Shown here: in pieces, positions 18,130 through 26,733 of the stretch
How the letters are laid out: each line of letters opens with the position of its first letter
Numbering within the stretch: the stretch's first letter is position 1
Assembly: GCF_014172375.1 (NCBI RefSeq)
Contig: NZ_WNXD01000001.1
Span: 496,001-560,000 of the forward strand
Origin: Pedobacter planticolens
Lineage (GTDB): Bacteria > Bacteroidota > Bacteroidia > Sphingobacteriales > Sphingobacteriaceae
DNA length: 64,000 bases
Direction of reading: 5' to 3'
Notes under the pieces: model-generated
Seen by the model: the letters and a program-made list of their open reading frames with translations, nothing else
What the model was told of the DNA's origin: nothing
Database searches by the model: none
Program-made: the position numbers and the translations under genes

Positions 18130-18540
18130 TTAAGGAACATATAATGGACTTTCTGGATCACATTGGTCTGGGCAAGGTTTCGTAAAATCATATATTTCCG
18201 AATCATCGCCAGGATTACCTAAGCCAGTAATACTATTGGTAATAATATCATTCCCTTTTAAATCTACAGGAACAACTAATGCAGTAATATCATTAGGTAA
18301 TAATTCATCAGTTATTTTAATATCAAAGTAAGCACGTACACCTTCTATCGAATACGTAATGTTTCCATTATCATCAACACTGGTATACTTTTCTACAATC
18401 GCCATCAAATCATAAATAGGGATAAGAATAGCTCTTGGGATGTTCATTTCAGGAACTTGTTTTACAAGCTCATCTCTAAACCTGGTTACTCTAATAATTG
18501 CATCATTGAGTGGAATGGTGGGAACGCTAATTGGTTTCAT
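18130..18540 (-). CDS. Small soluble protein with C-terminal CPxxCD motif, unknown function
   Basis: 136 residues, no signal peptide or TM segment. The N-terminal half is helical (PLNDAIIRVTRFRDEL). The middle looks like beta strands (ITYSIEGVRAYFDIKI, ITALVVPVDLKGND). The acidic end is YDFTKPCPDQCDPESPLYVP, with two Cys four residues apart that could bind metal or form a disulfide. I recognise no family. It is the first gene of the leftward operon with the seven-TM protein and kinase, 94 bases from the divergently transcribed response regulator. Confidence 0.65.
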   Translation of the reverse strand: MKPISVPTIPLNDAIIRVTRFRDELVKQVPEMNIPRAILIPIYDLMAIVEKYTSVDDNGNITYSIEGVRAYFDIKITDELLPNDITALVVPVDLKGNDIITNSITGLGNPGDDSEIYDFTKPCPDQCDPESPLYVP

Positions 18541-18634
18541 GATTTTTTAAATTTTCACTAATCTAAAAAAAAATAGACATTGTATAGCTTATAGCGCACA
18601 AATTTTATAATTTCAAGCCATCAAATCATCCTCA

Positions 18635-19303
18635 ATGAATATCAATATTGCTATAGCCGACGACCAAAAACTTTTTAGAAGAGGGATGGCTGCACTAGTA
18701 GGTACTTTCCAAAATATGTCACTACTATTCGAAGCCGAAAATGGTAAAGAATTACTATCACTTTGCGAAAGTGCTGTTGTAAAACCCGATATTATTTTGC
18801 TCGATCTTTCCATGCCAGAGATGAATGGATTAGATGCTTTAAAAATACTAAAAGAGAAATATCCAAAACTAGGCGTTATAGTTTTAACCATCCACGAAGC
18901 TGAGAATTTTATACTAGCCACCATACAAGCAGGTGCAAACGGCTATTTAGCTAAAAATGCAGAGCCCGAAGAAGTAGAACTAGCCATAAGAGAAGTAGTT
19001 AAAAACGATTTCTATTTTACCCAACCCATGCTAGAAATGATGCGTAAAGGCTTAACCAAAAAAACAAATGCCTTTTCGCTCGAAAACATAAACAAATTAA
19101 CCTCTCGCGAAAAAGAAGTACTGCAACTCATATGTAAGCAGTTTAACAGTCATGAAATTGCCGAAAAACTATTCCTAAGTAGTCGTACCATAGAAGGTCA
19201 TCGAAATAACCTCCTCCTAAAAACCAGCAGCCGTAACACCGCCGGCCTTGTGCTCTATGCCCTTAAACATAAATTATTCGATTTAGATATTCCTGCTCAA
19301 TAA
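18635..19303 (+). CDS. NarL/FixJ-type response regulator
   Basis: 222 residues. The receiver (about 1-122) has the acidic pair in IADDQK, phospho-Asp in IILLDLSMPEMNG (near 54) and the conserved Lys in GYLAKNAEPEE. The LuxR-type HTH (about 155-215) reads KLTSREKEVLQLICK...IAEKLFLSSRTIEGHRNN, intact. It is transcribed divergently from the kinase operon at 16719-18540, and HisKA_3 kinases normally pair with this class, so they very likely form one two-component system. No DNA targets can be assigned from the window. Confidence 0.94.
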   Translation: MNINIAIADDQKLFRRGMAALVGTFQNMSLLFEAENGKELLSLCESAVVKPDIILLDLSMPEMNGLDALKILKEKYPKLGVIVLTIHEAENFILATIQAGANGYLAKNAEPEEVELAIREVVKNDFYFTQPMLEMMRKGLTKKTNAFSLENINKLTSREKEVLQLICKQFNSHEIAEKLFLSSRTIEGHRNNLLLKTSSRNTAGLVLYALKHKLFDLDIPAQ

Positions 19304-20073
19304 ATTCCCAAATAAATTCTCCTCTTTATAAAGCTACCTGTTTTACACTCGTCATCCTGAGCGTAGTCGAAGGATCTTTTGCCCAAATTTCTCACAAAAC
19401 CAATCTTATCTATGCCTCTATGAGGTAAAAAATAATTCGAAAAGCAAGCCCAGTAACTCTTCGGTAAACTCAGCCCTGCTTTCCATTACAATCTTTTTTG
19501 GCAACGTCCACCACTCATCTTATCGTCATTGCGAAGAGGGACGATGAAGCAATCTTTCCAGTAAGTAATACCAAAAAAGTATTTCCGTTACAATCAGGTT
19601 TAATAAACCTAAAACAGTGCAATGAAGTAACACCCGCCCAATAGCACACACGTCATTGTGAAGGAGGTTCTTCACCGATTGCGGCAACCTCCCAGGTGCA
19701 AATAAAACCAATTAGGAGATTGCCACGGCTTGAGAAGAACAAGCCTCACAAAGACGACCGCCTTACAAACCTTCCCCAAACCACAATCCAGCCCCAAGAA
19801 CGAGCCATAGCGGCGGCGAGCTAAAAACAAAAAGACCCATTGGTGGCGAAAAGCTAAAAGCAAACAAAATGTATATTATCAAATAGGAGATTGCCACGGC
19901 TTGAGAAGAACAAGCCTCGCAAAGACGGCAATGACACACGTATTTCTACCTGCATCCCTACGTAAACTTACCCTATTCCTCTTTCGGGCATAACCACGCT
20001 AAAAACCATGCGATATAATTTGTCATTTAGCTTCGCTAAGTAGTTAAACATTATCAACCTTAAGTATTATCAC
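19304..20073. repeat. 770-bp gene-free stretch packed with REP-like elements
   Basis: I see no gene here. It holds a CATCCTGAGC...GTCGAAGGATC element (19349-19377), a CGTCATTGCGAAG...GAAGCAATCTT element (19524-19557) and a degenerate element at 19651-19695. It also holds a 44-bp direct repeat (TAGGAGATTGCCACGGCTTG..., 19713-19756 and 19884-19927) with one mismatch between copies. The second copy is closed by GGCAATGACACACG, the reverse complement of the usual element start. Confidence 0.8.
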
Positions 20074-20748
20074 ATGGACTATTCAGACAAAATTAAAGCC
20101 TTACAAGAAAAAGCTGGTATTGAAGCCGATGGTATTGCTTCATCAAAAACATGGCTTAATATTTATTATTTGTTATTTAACTCATTGCCTTACAACATTA
20201 ATGTTAATGCAATTATTAAAGCCATACAACAAAAAATAGAGGTTAGAGCAGATGGTTATCCCTGGGCTAAAACATGGGATGCTTTATATCAGTTGTTAGT
20301 TGGCAATGAACCTACCACTATAGATAAAATTGATGAGTATAACGAAACTGTACTAAGTAGCATGACAAAAGAGGTTGTGCCCTTTGCAAAAGAATTAATA
20401 AACTTAGCTGCGGCTGAAGGCATTTGCATTAAGTTAATGCATAACTCGCCAGATAAACTGAAAGCAAAAAAAGGTAATGAAACCTTTGGACTTACCTTTG
20501 GTATAGGAGTTTATGAAAGCACCGAAGCAGGAGAATTAATATACAAAGACCAGTCGCCGCTTTATACCGACGTTGCAAAACTAGGCGAATCTATTGGACT
20601 AACTTGGGCAGGAGATTTTAAAACGTTTACCAGTCAGCCACATTTTCAACTCAGACCAGCGTGGGCAGTTACCATGAAAGAAAGCGATATGGTAAAAGAA
20701 CTTCATAGAAGGAAACAAGAGAATATTAACTTCCTAGTTTTTCTTTAA
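20074..20748 (+). CDS. PG-binding-like, M15 peptidase-related protein with lost zinc ligands
   Basis: 224 residues, no signal peptide. Two N-terminal repeats (about 5-35 and 44-76) follow the peptidoglycan-binding pattern (IKALQEKAGIEADGIASSKTW, then a similar block). The rest resembles M15 D-Ala-D-Ala or L-Ala-D-Glu peptidases, ending GLTWAGDF...SQPHFQLRP with D181 and H190 in place. The first zinc motif, normally SxHxxGxAxD, reads GNETFGLTFG (134-143): Ser, His and Asp are replaced by Gly, Glu and Gly. It is probably inactive or altered. It stands alone between two repeat-rich gaps, which could indicate a phage-derived gene. Confidence 0.7.
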   Translation: MDYSDKIKALQEKAGIEADGIASSKTWLNIYYLLFNSLPYNINVNAIIKAIQQKIEVRADGYPWAKTWDALYQLLVGNEPTTIDKIDEYNETVLSSMTKEVVPFAKELINLAAAEGICIKLMHNSPDKLKAKKGNETFGLTFGIGVYESTEAGELIYKDQSPLYTDVAKLGESIGLTWAGDFKTFTSQPHFQLRPAWAVTMKESDMVKELHRRKQENINFLVFL

Positions 20749-21208
20749 TACAAGTAATACCCAGTTGCGACATGAAAATCCAAAGGTTAAAAGCTAAATT
20801 TAAACCTGCATACGCATATATGTTCGACAAAAAAAGGATATTATATGTCGAAAAAATAGAATTGTTAACAGACAATGCCTCAAGTAGAGTAAATTATTGA
20901 TATAATATGCTAAATGTGAGCCATAATATGATAAGAAATGCTTCAAGTAGAGCAAACTATTGATATAATACACTAGATGTGGGACATAATAGGATAAGAA
21001 ATGTCCTTTTCCTTTCGGGAAATATGCTTTTTTTGTTGTACAAACTGAAAACTAAATAGTGTATAAATGCTTTTAAATAGCTGATAAGGCATTTTTTGAT
21101 GCAAACGATGAAATTAGTTACCTATTAAAAGAGTCTCAATTAGTCTCATTAGTGTTTAAAAGTTATCAATAGTTATTATTTAGTGCCAGGGCGAATTTCA
21201 TTTAAGGA
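20749..21208. other. Gene-free stretch with a 63-bp tandem duplication
   Basis: No convincing gene. The notable content is the tandem repeat at 20875-21000. A 42-codon ORF from 20773 reads into the repeat and is probably chance. AT content is very high throughout. The gap continues with a LytTR remnant at 21209-21347 and nothing recognisable from 21348 to 21524. Confidence 0.6.
20875..21000. repeat. Two 63-bp tandem direct repeats in non-coding DNA
   Basis: Copies 20875-20937 and 20938-21000 match at 54 of 63 positions. Each contains TCAAGTAGAG, TATTGATATAATA and ATGTG, and a third copy begins (ATG) at 21001. The core TATTGATATAATA is a near-palindrome. Function is unknown; it could be a multi-copy operator. 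Confidence 0.85.
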
Positions 21209-21347
21209 TTATTTTTTTGTTTTACTCAAATATTGTCGGTTTGCCTTTAAAAAATCATCACCAACAATGTCCTCCAATTCATTAAGGTTTTTTAACTAGG
21301 GTGGTACGTAGTTTTGTGTTGTAATTAACAGCTAAAAAACAGCTAAT
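21209..21347 (-). pseudogene. LytTR-domain remnant with frameshift in an A6 run
   Basis: On the minus strand, 21295-21209 encodes LKNLNELEDIVGDD...KANRQYLSKTKK and a stop. Just upstream in another frame (21347-21294) is ISCFLAVNYNTKLRTTLVK. Removing one base from the A6 run joins them into TTLVKNLNELEDI, which reads like the second half of a LytTR DNA-binding domain ('...tLkeLeeiL...fxRxNRqYlv'). There are stops on both sides and the receiver is missing, so this is a decayed fragment. The match is by eye. Confidence 0.45.
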
Positions 21348-21524
21348 TCACATAATATACTGGATATTTCTTAAATCCTGCCAAGAAGATATATGGCTGC
21401 TTTAACGCAGAGTTCGCTTTATTATGTTAGCTTTAGAAACTTACAATAGGAAAGCATTCATTTCTACTTCATTATCCTATACTTAATTCTCTCAATTAAA
21501 AAAAACAATCTTGTTTTTAAGGAT

Positions 21525-22895
21525 ATGAAAAAGAACGATTCAGCAGAACTGATTATTGCCAATAAGGAAATTGCTTTTCAACTTCAAGAAAAGAAAAACC
21601 GTGCTGCAGAATTAATCATTGCTAATAAAGAGCTCGTGTTTCAGGATGAAGAAAAAGAAAACCGAGCTGCAGAATTGATTATTGCCAATAAGGAACTAGC
21701 TTTTCAGAATGAAGAAAAGGAAAACCGTGCAGCCGAACTGATTATTGCCAATAAAGAATTAGCTTTTCAGAACGAAGAAAAAGAAAATCGAGCAGCCGAA
21801 CTGATTATTGCGAATAAAGAATTGGTTTTTCAGAATGAAGAAAAGGAAAATCGTGCAGCAGAGCTAATTATTGCGAATAAGGAATTAGCTTTTCAAAACG
21901 AAGAAAAAGAGAACCGTGCGGCCGAACTCATCATCGCCAATAAAGAATTAGCTTTTCAGAATGAAGAAAAAGAGAATCGAGCAGCAGAATTAATCATCGC
22001 CAATAAGGAACTCGCTTTTCAGAATGAGGAAAAAGAAAATCGTGCTGCCGAGCTAATTATTGCCAACAAAGAATTGGCTTTTCAGAACGAAGAGAAGGAA
22101 AAAAGAGCTGAGGAATTAAGCATTGCAAATAGGGATCTTAAAACTGCCGAAGATGATATTCGTAAATTAAATGATGAGCTAGAGCAGAAAGTAATTGAAC
22201 GCACCGCTCAGTTAGAATTCGCAAACAAAGAACTAGAATCCTTTTCATACTCCGTATCTCATGATTTACGTGCACCAATTAGAGGGATTAATGGCTACTC
22301 CAGAATTTTGGTAGAAGATTATGGTGACAAATTAGATGCAGAAGGTACACAAGTTCTTCAAGCCATTATTAACAATTCAAAAAAAATGGGCGAACTGATT
22401 GATGACTTGCTTGCGTTTTCCAAATTGGGAAGAAAAGAGGTAACATTTTCTGAAATCAATATGGTTAACCTTGTTAATTCGGTTATAGAAGAGATGTTGC
22501 TTGAGGATGATGAAAACATTCCTCAATTTAAGATTGATGTATTACCGCCTGCCAACGGAGATAAATCACTTATTAAACAAGTGTGGATTAACTTGATATC
22601 TAACGCAATTAAATATTCTAAACATAAAGAAAAAACCAATATCGAAATTGGTGCATATAAAAAGGATAACCTCGTTGTGTATTATGTAAAAGATGAAGGA
22701 GCGGGATTTGATATGCAATATTACGATAAGCTTTTTGGGGTTTTTCAGCGCTTACATTCTCAAGAAGAATTTGAAGGAACAGGCATTGGTTTAGCTATAG
22801 TGCAAAAAATAGTAAATCGTCATAACGGAACAGTCTGGGCCGAATCAAAAGTAAATGAGGGAACTTGTTTCTCTTTTAGCTTACAAAAAATATAG
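21525..22895 (+). CDS. Cytoplasmic histidine kinase with nine 21-residue coiled-coil repeats
   Basis: 456 residues with no TM segment. Residues 6-194 are nine consecutive 21-residue repeats of AAELIIANKELAFQNEEKENR type (one residue per copy or fewer differ in the middle copies), then a degenerate tenth start (AEELSIANRDL). A further coiled coil leads into HisKA FSYSVSHDLRAPIRG (His near 246) and an HATPase domain (NLISNAIKYS, DEGAGFD, GTGIGLAI). There is no sensory domain. The repeats are three heptads each and should form a long rigid signalling stalk. The next gene is a single receiver, 18 bases downstream, its likely phosphate acceptor. The same ELIIANKEL motif recurs in the kinase at 23371. 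Confidence 0.92.
   Translation: MKKNDSAELIIANKEIAFQLQEKKNRAAELIIANKELVFQDEEKENRAAELIIANKELAFQNEEKENRAAELIIANKELAFQNEEKENRAAELIIANKELVFQNEEKENRAAELIIANKELAFQNEEKENRAAELIIANKELAFQNEEKENRAAELIIANKELAFQNEEKENRAAELIIANKELAFQNEEKEKRAEELSIANRDLKTAEDDIRKLNDELEQKVIERTAQLEFANKELESFSYSVSHDLRAPIRGINGYSRILVEDYGDKLDAEGTQVLQAIINNSKKMGELIDDLLAFSKLGRKEVTFSEINMVNLVNSVIEEMLLEDDENIPQFKIDVLPPANGDKSLIKQVWINLISNAIKYSKHKEKTNIEIGAYKKDNLVVYYVKDEGAGFDMQYYDKLFGVFQRLHSQEEFEGTGIGLAIVQKIVNRHNGTVWAESKVNEGTCFSFSLQKI
21540..22106 (+). repeat. Nine in-frame 63-bp repeats in the kinase coiled coil
   Basis: Nine 63-bp units encode almost identical 21-residue blocks but differ at many synonymous sites (for example GCTGCAGAATTGATT, GCAGCCGAACTGATT, GCGGCCGAACTCATC). 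The copies are therefore not a recent slippage product. Confidence 0.95.
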
Positions 22896-22913
22896 ATCTT
22901 AAAATTAGAAAAC

Positions 22914-23351
22914 ATGTACAATAACGTAGAAATTTTATTTGTGGAGGATAGTGCAGACGATGCTGTATTAACCATTAGAGCACTTACAAAAAGTGGATTT
23001 ACCAATAAACTACATCATGTTACAGACGGTGCAAAGGCGCTAGATTTTATTTATTGCAGAGGTATTTATGCAGATAGAAATATAAAAGATTATCCCAGAT
23101 TGATATTGCTTGATGTAAAAATGCCAAAAGTATCGGGTATACAAGTGCTGGAAAAACTAAAATCAGATCCAAACTTTAAATCCATTCCAGTGGTTATGCT
23201 TACTTCATCTAATGAGGGTCCTGATATAGAAAAATGTTTCGCCCTTGGTGCAAATAGCTATATCGTAAAACCAGTTGATAGCGATAACTTTTTTCATGCA
23301 ATTAAAGAGATTGGATTATACTGGATGATATTAAACCAGCCATCTCATTAA
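22914..23351 (+). CDS. Single-domain response regulator (Rcp1-like receiver)
   Basis: 145 residues, a stand-alone receiver with no output domain. The acidic pocket is LFVEDSADDA, the phospho-Asp is in LILLDVKMPKVSG (near 67), Thr/Ser is in VVMLTSSNEG and Lys in SYIVKPVDSDNF. The long loop between strands 2 and 3 (FIYCRGIYADRN) is characteristic of Rcp1-type receivers that work with phytochrome-like kinases. It sits 18 bases after the coiled-coil kinase and 19 before a receiver-PAS-kinase, suggesting it carries phosphate between them. Confidence 0.92.
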   Translation: MYNNVEILFVEDSADDAVLTIRALTKSGFTNKLHHVTDGAKALDFIYCRGIYADRNIKDYPRLILLDVKMPKVSGIQVLEKLKSDPNFKSIPVVMLTSSNEGPDIEKCFALGANSYIVKPVDSDNFFHAIKEIGLYWMILNQPSH

Positions 23352-23370
23352 CCACAAATTGTAGGGAGAT

Positions 23371-25011
23371 ATGATACCAAATCTTAAAATTCTTATTCTT
23401 GAGGACAATAAAACTGATGCAGATTTACTACTTCGTGAGTTGAAGAAGTCTGGATTAAGTTTTATAACTGAAATTGTACAAACAAGAGTAGAATTTGAGA
23501 ATGCGTTACATCATTTTAACCCCGATTTAATATTATCTGATTATTCTCTTCCATCGTTTGATGCAGTTACAGCGTTTCGTATTAAACAAAATAAACACCC
23601 TCATATTCCTTTTATCATTGTTTCTGGAATTATTGGAGAAGAAAATGCAGTCGAATTAATTAAGGATGGCGTTACCGATTATGTACCAAAACAAAAATTA
23701 TTTACACTGTCTACAAAAATAAATAGAGCGTTAAAGGACATCGAAGTAAGGCTAGAAAAAAGTAGTATTGCCGAAAAATTGAGACTGCAAACGGTAGAAC
23801 TAATTATTGCGAATAAGGAACTGAAAGTACAACAAGAGGAATTGCAAAAAGCACATGATCTGCTGATTGAACAGGAAGAAAAGGTGAAGGTAATTAATCT
23901 TGAACTTTCGGAATTAAACCAGGAACTAGAAATGCGTGTGCTTAAACGTACAAAAGCACTAGTAGAAAGTGAAAGCCGGTTTCGCAATATGATGGAAACT
24001 ATTCCGCAAATAGCTTGGACAAATACAGTAGAGGGAGAAGTTCTTTTTTATAATCAACGTTGGTACGATTATACTGGATTGGCTAAAGAACAAACCAATT
24101 TACAAGGGTTTAATGTAGCAATTCATCGTGATGATCTTAAAACCAGTTTCGACCAATTCAAGTCTATTCTTCAAACTAGTGATGGTGGTGAATTTCAGGC
24201 TCGTGGAAAACGCACCGATGGACTTTACCGTTGGCATTTGATACGCTTAATGCCTATTTTGGATGAACAAGGACACATACAACTTTGGGTAGGAACTGCA
24301 ACAGATATACAAGAACTGAGGGTGCTACAACAACAAAAGGATGACTTTATTAGCATTGCTAGTCATGAACTTAAAACACCAATTACAAGTTTAAAGGCCT
24401 CTCTTCAACTTTTAGATCGATTAAAAGAAAATCCTTCTTCGGCTATGCTACCCAAACTTATTGTGCAGGCTAATAAAAGTTTAGGCAAAGTTAATGTGCT
24501 TATTGAAGATTTATTGAATGCAAGTAGAGCTAACGCTGGTCAGCTACACATTAACCCACAAAATTTCATATTAGCTGATATTATTGAAGATTGTTGTCAT
24601 GCTGTACGTGCAGAAGATCTTTTTACTATTAAAATAGAAGGAGATAAGGAGTTGGAGGTGTATGCAGATGCAACTAGAATTGATCAGATTTTGATAAACT
24701 TTGTGAATAATGCCATAAAGTATGCACCAAAATCAAAAGAAATTCGCATTTGTATAGAAAGGATAAATGATATGGCCAAAGTATCAGTTATTGATAAAGG
24801 TCCTGGTATTCAGCCCGAAAAGCTAGGCTATCTTTTTGATCGTTATTACCGCGTAGATAGTAGTGGAAGTCAATATACTGGTTTAGGTTTGGGGCTTTAC
24901 ATTTGCGCAGAAATCATTAAAAAACACAACGGGCAAATTGGTGCTGATAGCGAACTAGGTAAAGGCAGTACTTTTTGGTTTACGTTACCTCTTAAACCTT
25001 CCAATTTATAA
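23371..25011 (+). CDS. Receiver-PAS-histidine kinase
   Basis: 546 residues, cytoplasmic. An N-terminal receiver (about 1-125; LILEDNKTDAD, DLILSDYSLPSFDA, DYVPKQKL) is followed by a coiled coil (about 130-200) containing VELIIANKEL, a single unit of the repeat found in the kinase at 21525. Next come a PAS domain (about 205-325; ESRFRNMMETIPQIAWT...GTATDIQE), HisKA IASHELKTPITS (His near 332) and HATPase (NFVNNAIKYA, DKGPGI, GLGLGLYI). The receiver at the N-terminus suggests input from a phosphorelay, here probably the two preceding genes. No DNA-binding output is present in the three-gene set. Confidence 0.92.
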   Translation: MIPNLKILILEDNKTDADLLLRELKKSGLSFITEIVQTRVEFENALHHFNPDLILSDYSLPSFDAVTAFRIKQNKHPHIPFIIVSGIIGEENAVELIKDGVTDYVPKQKLFTLSTKINRALKDIEVRLEKSSIAEKLRLQTVELIIANKELKVQQEELQKAHDLLIEQEEKVKVINLELSELNQELEMRVLKRTKALVESESRFRNMMETIPQIAWTNTVEGEVLFYNQRWYDYTGLAKEQTNLQGFNVAIHRDDLKTSFDQFKSILQTSDGGEFQARGKRTDGLYRWHLIRLMPILDEQGHIQLWVGTATDIQELRVLQQQKDDFISIASHELKTPITSLKASLQLLDRLKENPSSAMLPKLIVQANKSLGKVNVLIEDLLNASRANAGQLHINPQNFILADIIEDCCHAVRAEDLFTIKIEGDKELEVYADATRIDQILINFVNNAIKYAPKSKEIRICIERINDMAKVSVIDKGPGIQPEKLGYLFDRYYRVDSSGSQYTGLGLGLYICAEIIKKHNGQIGADSELGKGSTFWFTLPLKPSNL

Positions 25012-25072
25012 AAGGTTCCGTTTTGTATCACCCAATGGACGAAGAATTACCCAGACTAGAGTTGCCTTCTGG

Positions 25073-26647
25073 TTATATAAATCGCAGTCTTTCTTCTTCC
25101 AAATCTAAATGCTGTAAATGCTTACGGATAATTTCTTCATCTAGCATTTGTTCTTCCTCGTTTTTATCGTGAAGCCATATTCTTTGCTGGTTCAAAATAT
25201 CTAGATACACTACTTTGCATTCATTGGCCATTACTTCATCATTAACTAGCGAGTTACCATGTTCCCACTTTTTTGCCATTTGCTGCAATACAGGATAGGT
25301 ATTTAACTGCTCGCTATACTTGGTTTTTAAATGCAATACGGCTTGTTCTGCTAGTTGTTTTCGTATGTCATTGTATACTTTATCTTCCGATAATTCATTT
25401 GCAGCGTTTGGTGTAATTAACCTTTTAATTAAATAGGGCAGGGTTAAGCCTTGTACTAATAAGGTTAATAGAATAACAATAAATGTGATGAATAAAATAA
25501 GGTTACGCTGCGGAAAAGCAGTACCATCACTCAGTTGTACAGGTATAGATAATGCTGCGGCTAATGATACCACACCTCGCATTCCTGTCCACCCTAATAC
25601 AAAAGGTACTTTATAACCTGGGTTTCTAGAATCGGCAACGGTAATAAAGTTGCGCATAATTAAAGTTACTATCACAGCACCATAGGCCGATAAAATTCTT
25701 CCTACCACCAATACCGCTGTAATTAATGCGCCGTAGCCAATAGCAGATGAAAGGCTTACATCTCCCAAGCCTGCTATAATTTCGGGTAAGGCAAGGCCGA
25801 TGAGTAGAAACACTAAACCGTTTAATATAAAACATAGGCTTTCCCAAAAGTTAATGCCCCGCAAGCGTGACGTGCTACTTAGAAAAAGATGCCTTTTGTT
25901 GGCCAACAATAAACCGCCACTTACTACCGCTAATACTCCAGAACTATGCGTTTCTTCGGCAGCGATGTACATTACATACGGCGTTACAATAGATAAGGCA
26001 ATATCAATATTCGCATCGGTAGGTAAGTATTTATGTGCTTTCATAAAAACCCATCCAACTAGCAAGCCAATGGCAATGCCCCCAATTACCATCCAGCTAA
26101 AACTTAAAGCAGCTTCATACCAAACAAACTGTCCGGTTGCTACGGCTATTAATGCAAAGCGAAAAATAATTAGCGATGAGGCATCATTCAATAAGCTTTC
26201 GCCTTCTAATATAGACGACATCCGTTTCGGTACTTTTACAAATTTTAAAATTGCACCAGCACTTACCGCATCTGGCGGAGATACAATGCCACCCAATAAA
26301 AAACCTAAGGCCAAAGAAAACCCTGGAATATAATAGTTGGCAACAAATGCAACAGACATGGCGCTAAGAAATACGACTACAAAAGCGAAACTACCTATAA
26401 TTCGTCGCCAACGCCATAGCTCTTTCCATGATATTGCCCAAGCTGCTTCGTACAGTAATGGAGGTAAAAAGATAATAAAAATAAGCTCGGGATCTATGTG
26501 CATTGCAGGTATGCCCGGTATAAAGCAGATCGCTAATCCTGCCAATACTAATAGTACTGGATAAGCCACTTTTATTTTTTTTGCCAACATAATTAATAGT
26601 ACGATGGCAATAATAAGGCTTAAATAGAAAGGGAAATTATCGAGCAT
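25073..26647 (-). CDS. CPA1-family Na+/H+ antiporter
   Basis: 524 residues. About 12 TM segments (about 1-420) are followed by a hydrophilic cytoplasmic tail of about 100 residues rich in Glu, Gln and Lys. Family motifs include FLPPLLYEAAW, the GGIVSPPDAVSA helix and ESLLNDASSLI, whose Asn-Asp pair is the proposed ion-binding site of NhaP/NHE-type exchangers. It exchanges cytoplasmic Na+ (or K+) for H+ at the inner membrane. It is convergent with the receiver-kinase gene and transcribed away from the DsrE-like gene's end; no obvious operon. Confidence 0.93.
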   Translation of the reverse strand: MLDNFPFYLSLIIAIVLLIMLAKKIKVAYPVLLVLAGLAICFIPGIPAMHIDPELIFIIFLPPLLYEAAWAISWKELWRWRRIIGSFAFVVVFLSAMSVAFVANYYIPGFSLALGFLLGGIVSPPDAVSAGAILKFVKVPKRMSSILEGESLLNDASSLIIFRFALIAVATGQFVWYEAALSFSWMVIGGIAIGLLVGWVFMKAHKYLPTDANIDIALSIVTPYVMYIAAEETHSSGVLAVVSGGLLLANKRHLFLSSTSRLRGINFWESLCFILNGLVFLLIGLALPEIIAGLGDVSLSSAIGYGALITAVLVVGRILSAYGAVIVTLIMRNFITVADSRNPGYKVPFVLGWTGMRGVVSLAAALSIPVQLSDGTAFPQRNLILFITFIVILLTLLVQGLTLPYLIKRLITPNAANELSEDKVYNDIRKQLAEQAVLHLKTKYSEQLNTYPVLQQMAKKWEHGNSLVNDEVMANECKVVYLDILNQQRIWLHDKNEEEQMLDEEIIRKHLQHLDLEEERLRFI

Positions 26648-26733
26648 TTATCTTAATTTTTAAGAGGTTAACAAAACTATAGATTAAGATACTGCTTGTT
26701 ATGCTATCTGCAAAACTAATTCGCACTATTTTA

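Noticed and set aside
19526..19863. Two minus-strand ORFs of about 60 codons in the repeat region
   Set aside because: They consist of REP-like repeat sequence and have no protein-like conservation pattern.
20074..20748. Prophage or phage endolysin module
   Set aside because: No holin, capsid, integrase or other phage genes are nearby; only the M15-like protein and repeats are present.
20773..20898. 42-codon ORF downstream of the M15-like gene
   Set aside because: Short, reads into the 63-bp repeats, no recognisable sequence and no start signal.
21525..22106. Assembly artefact from repeats in the kinase gene
   Set aside because: The nine units differ at many synonymous sites, so they are distinct sequences and the frame is intact.
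20875..22106. Common origin of the non-coding 63-bp repeats and the 63-bp coding repeats
   Set aside because: The period is the same but the sequences do not match in either orientation; the coincidence is not supported.
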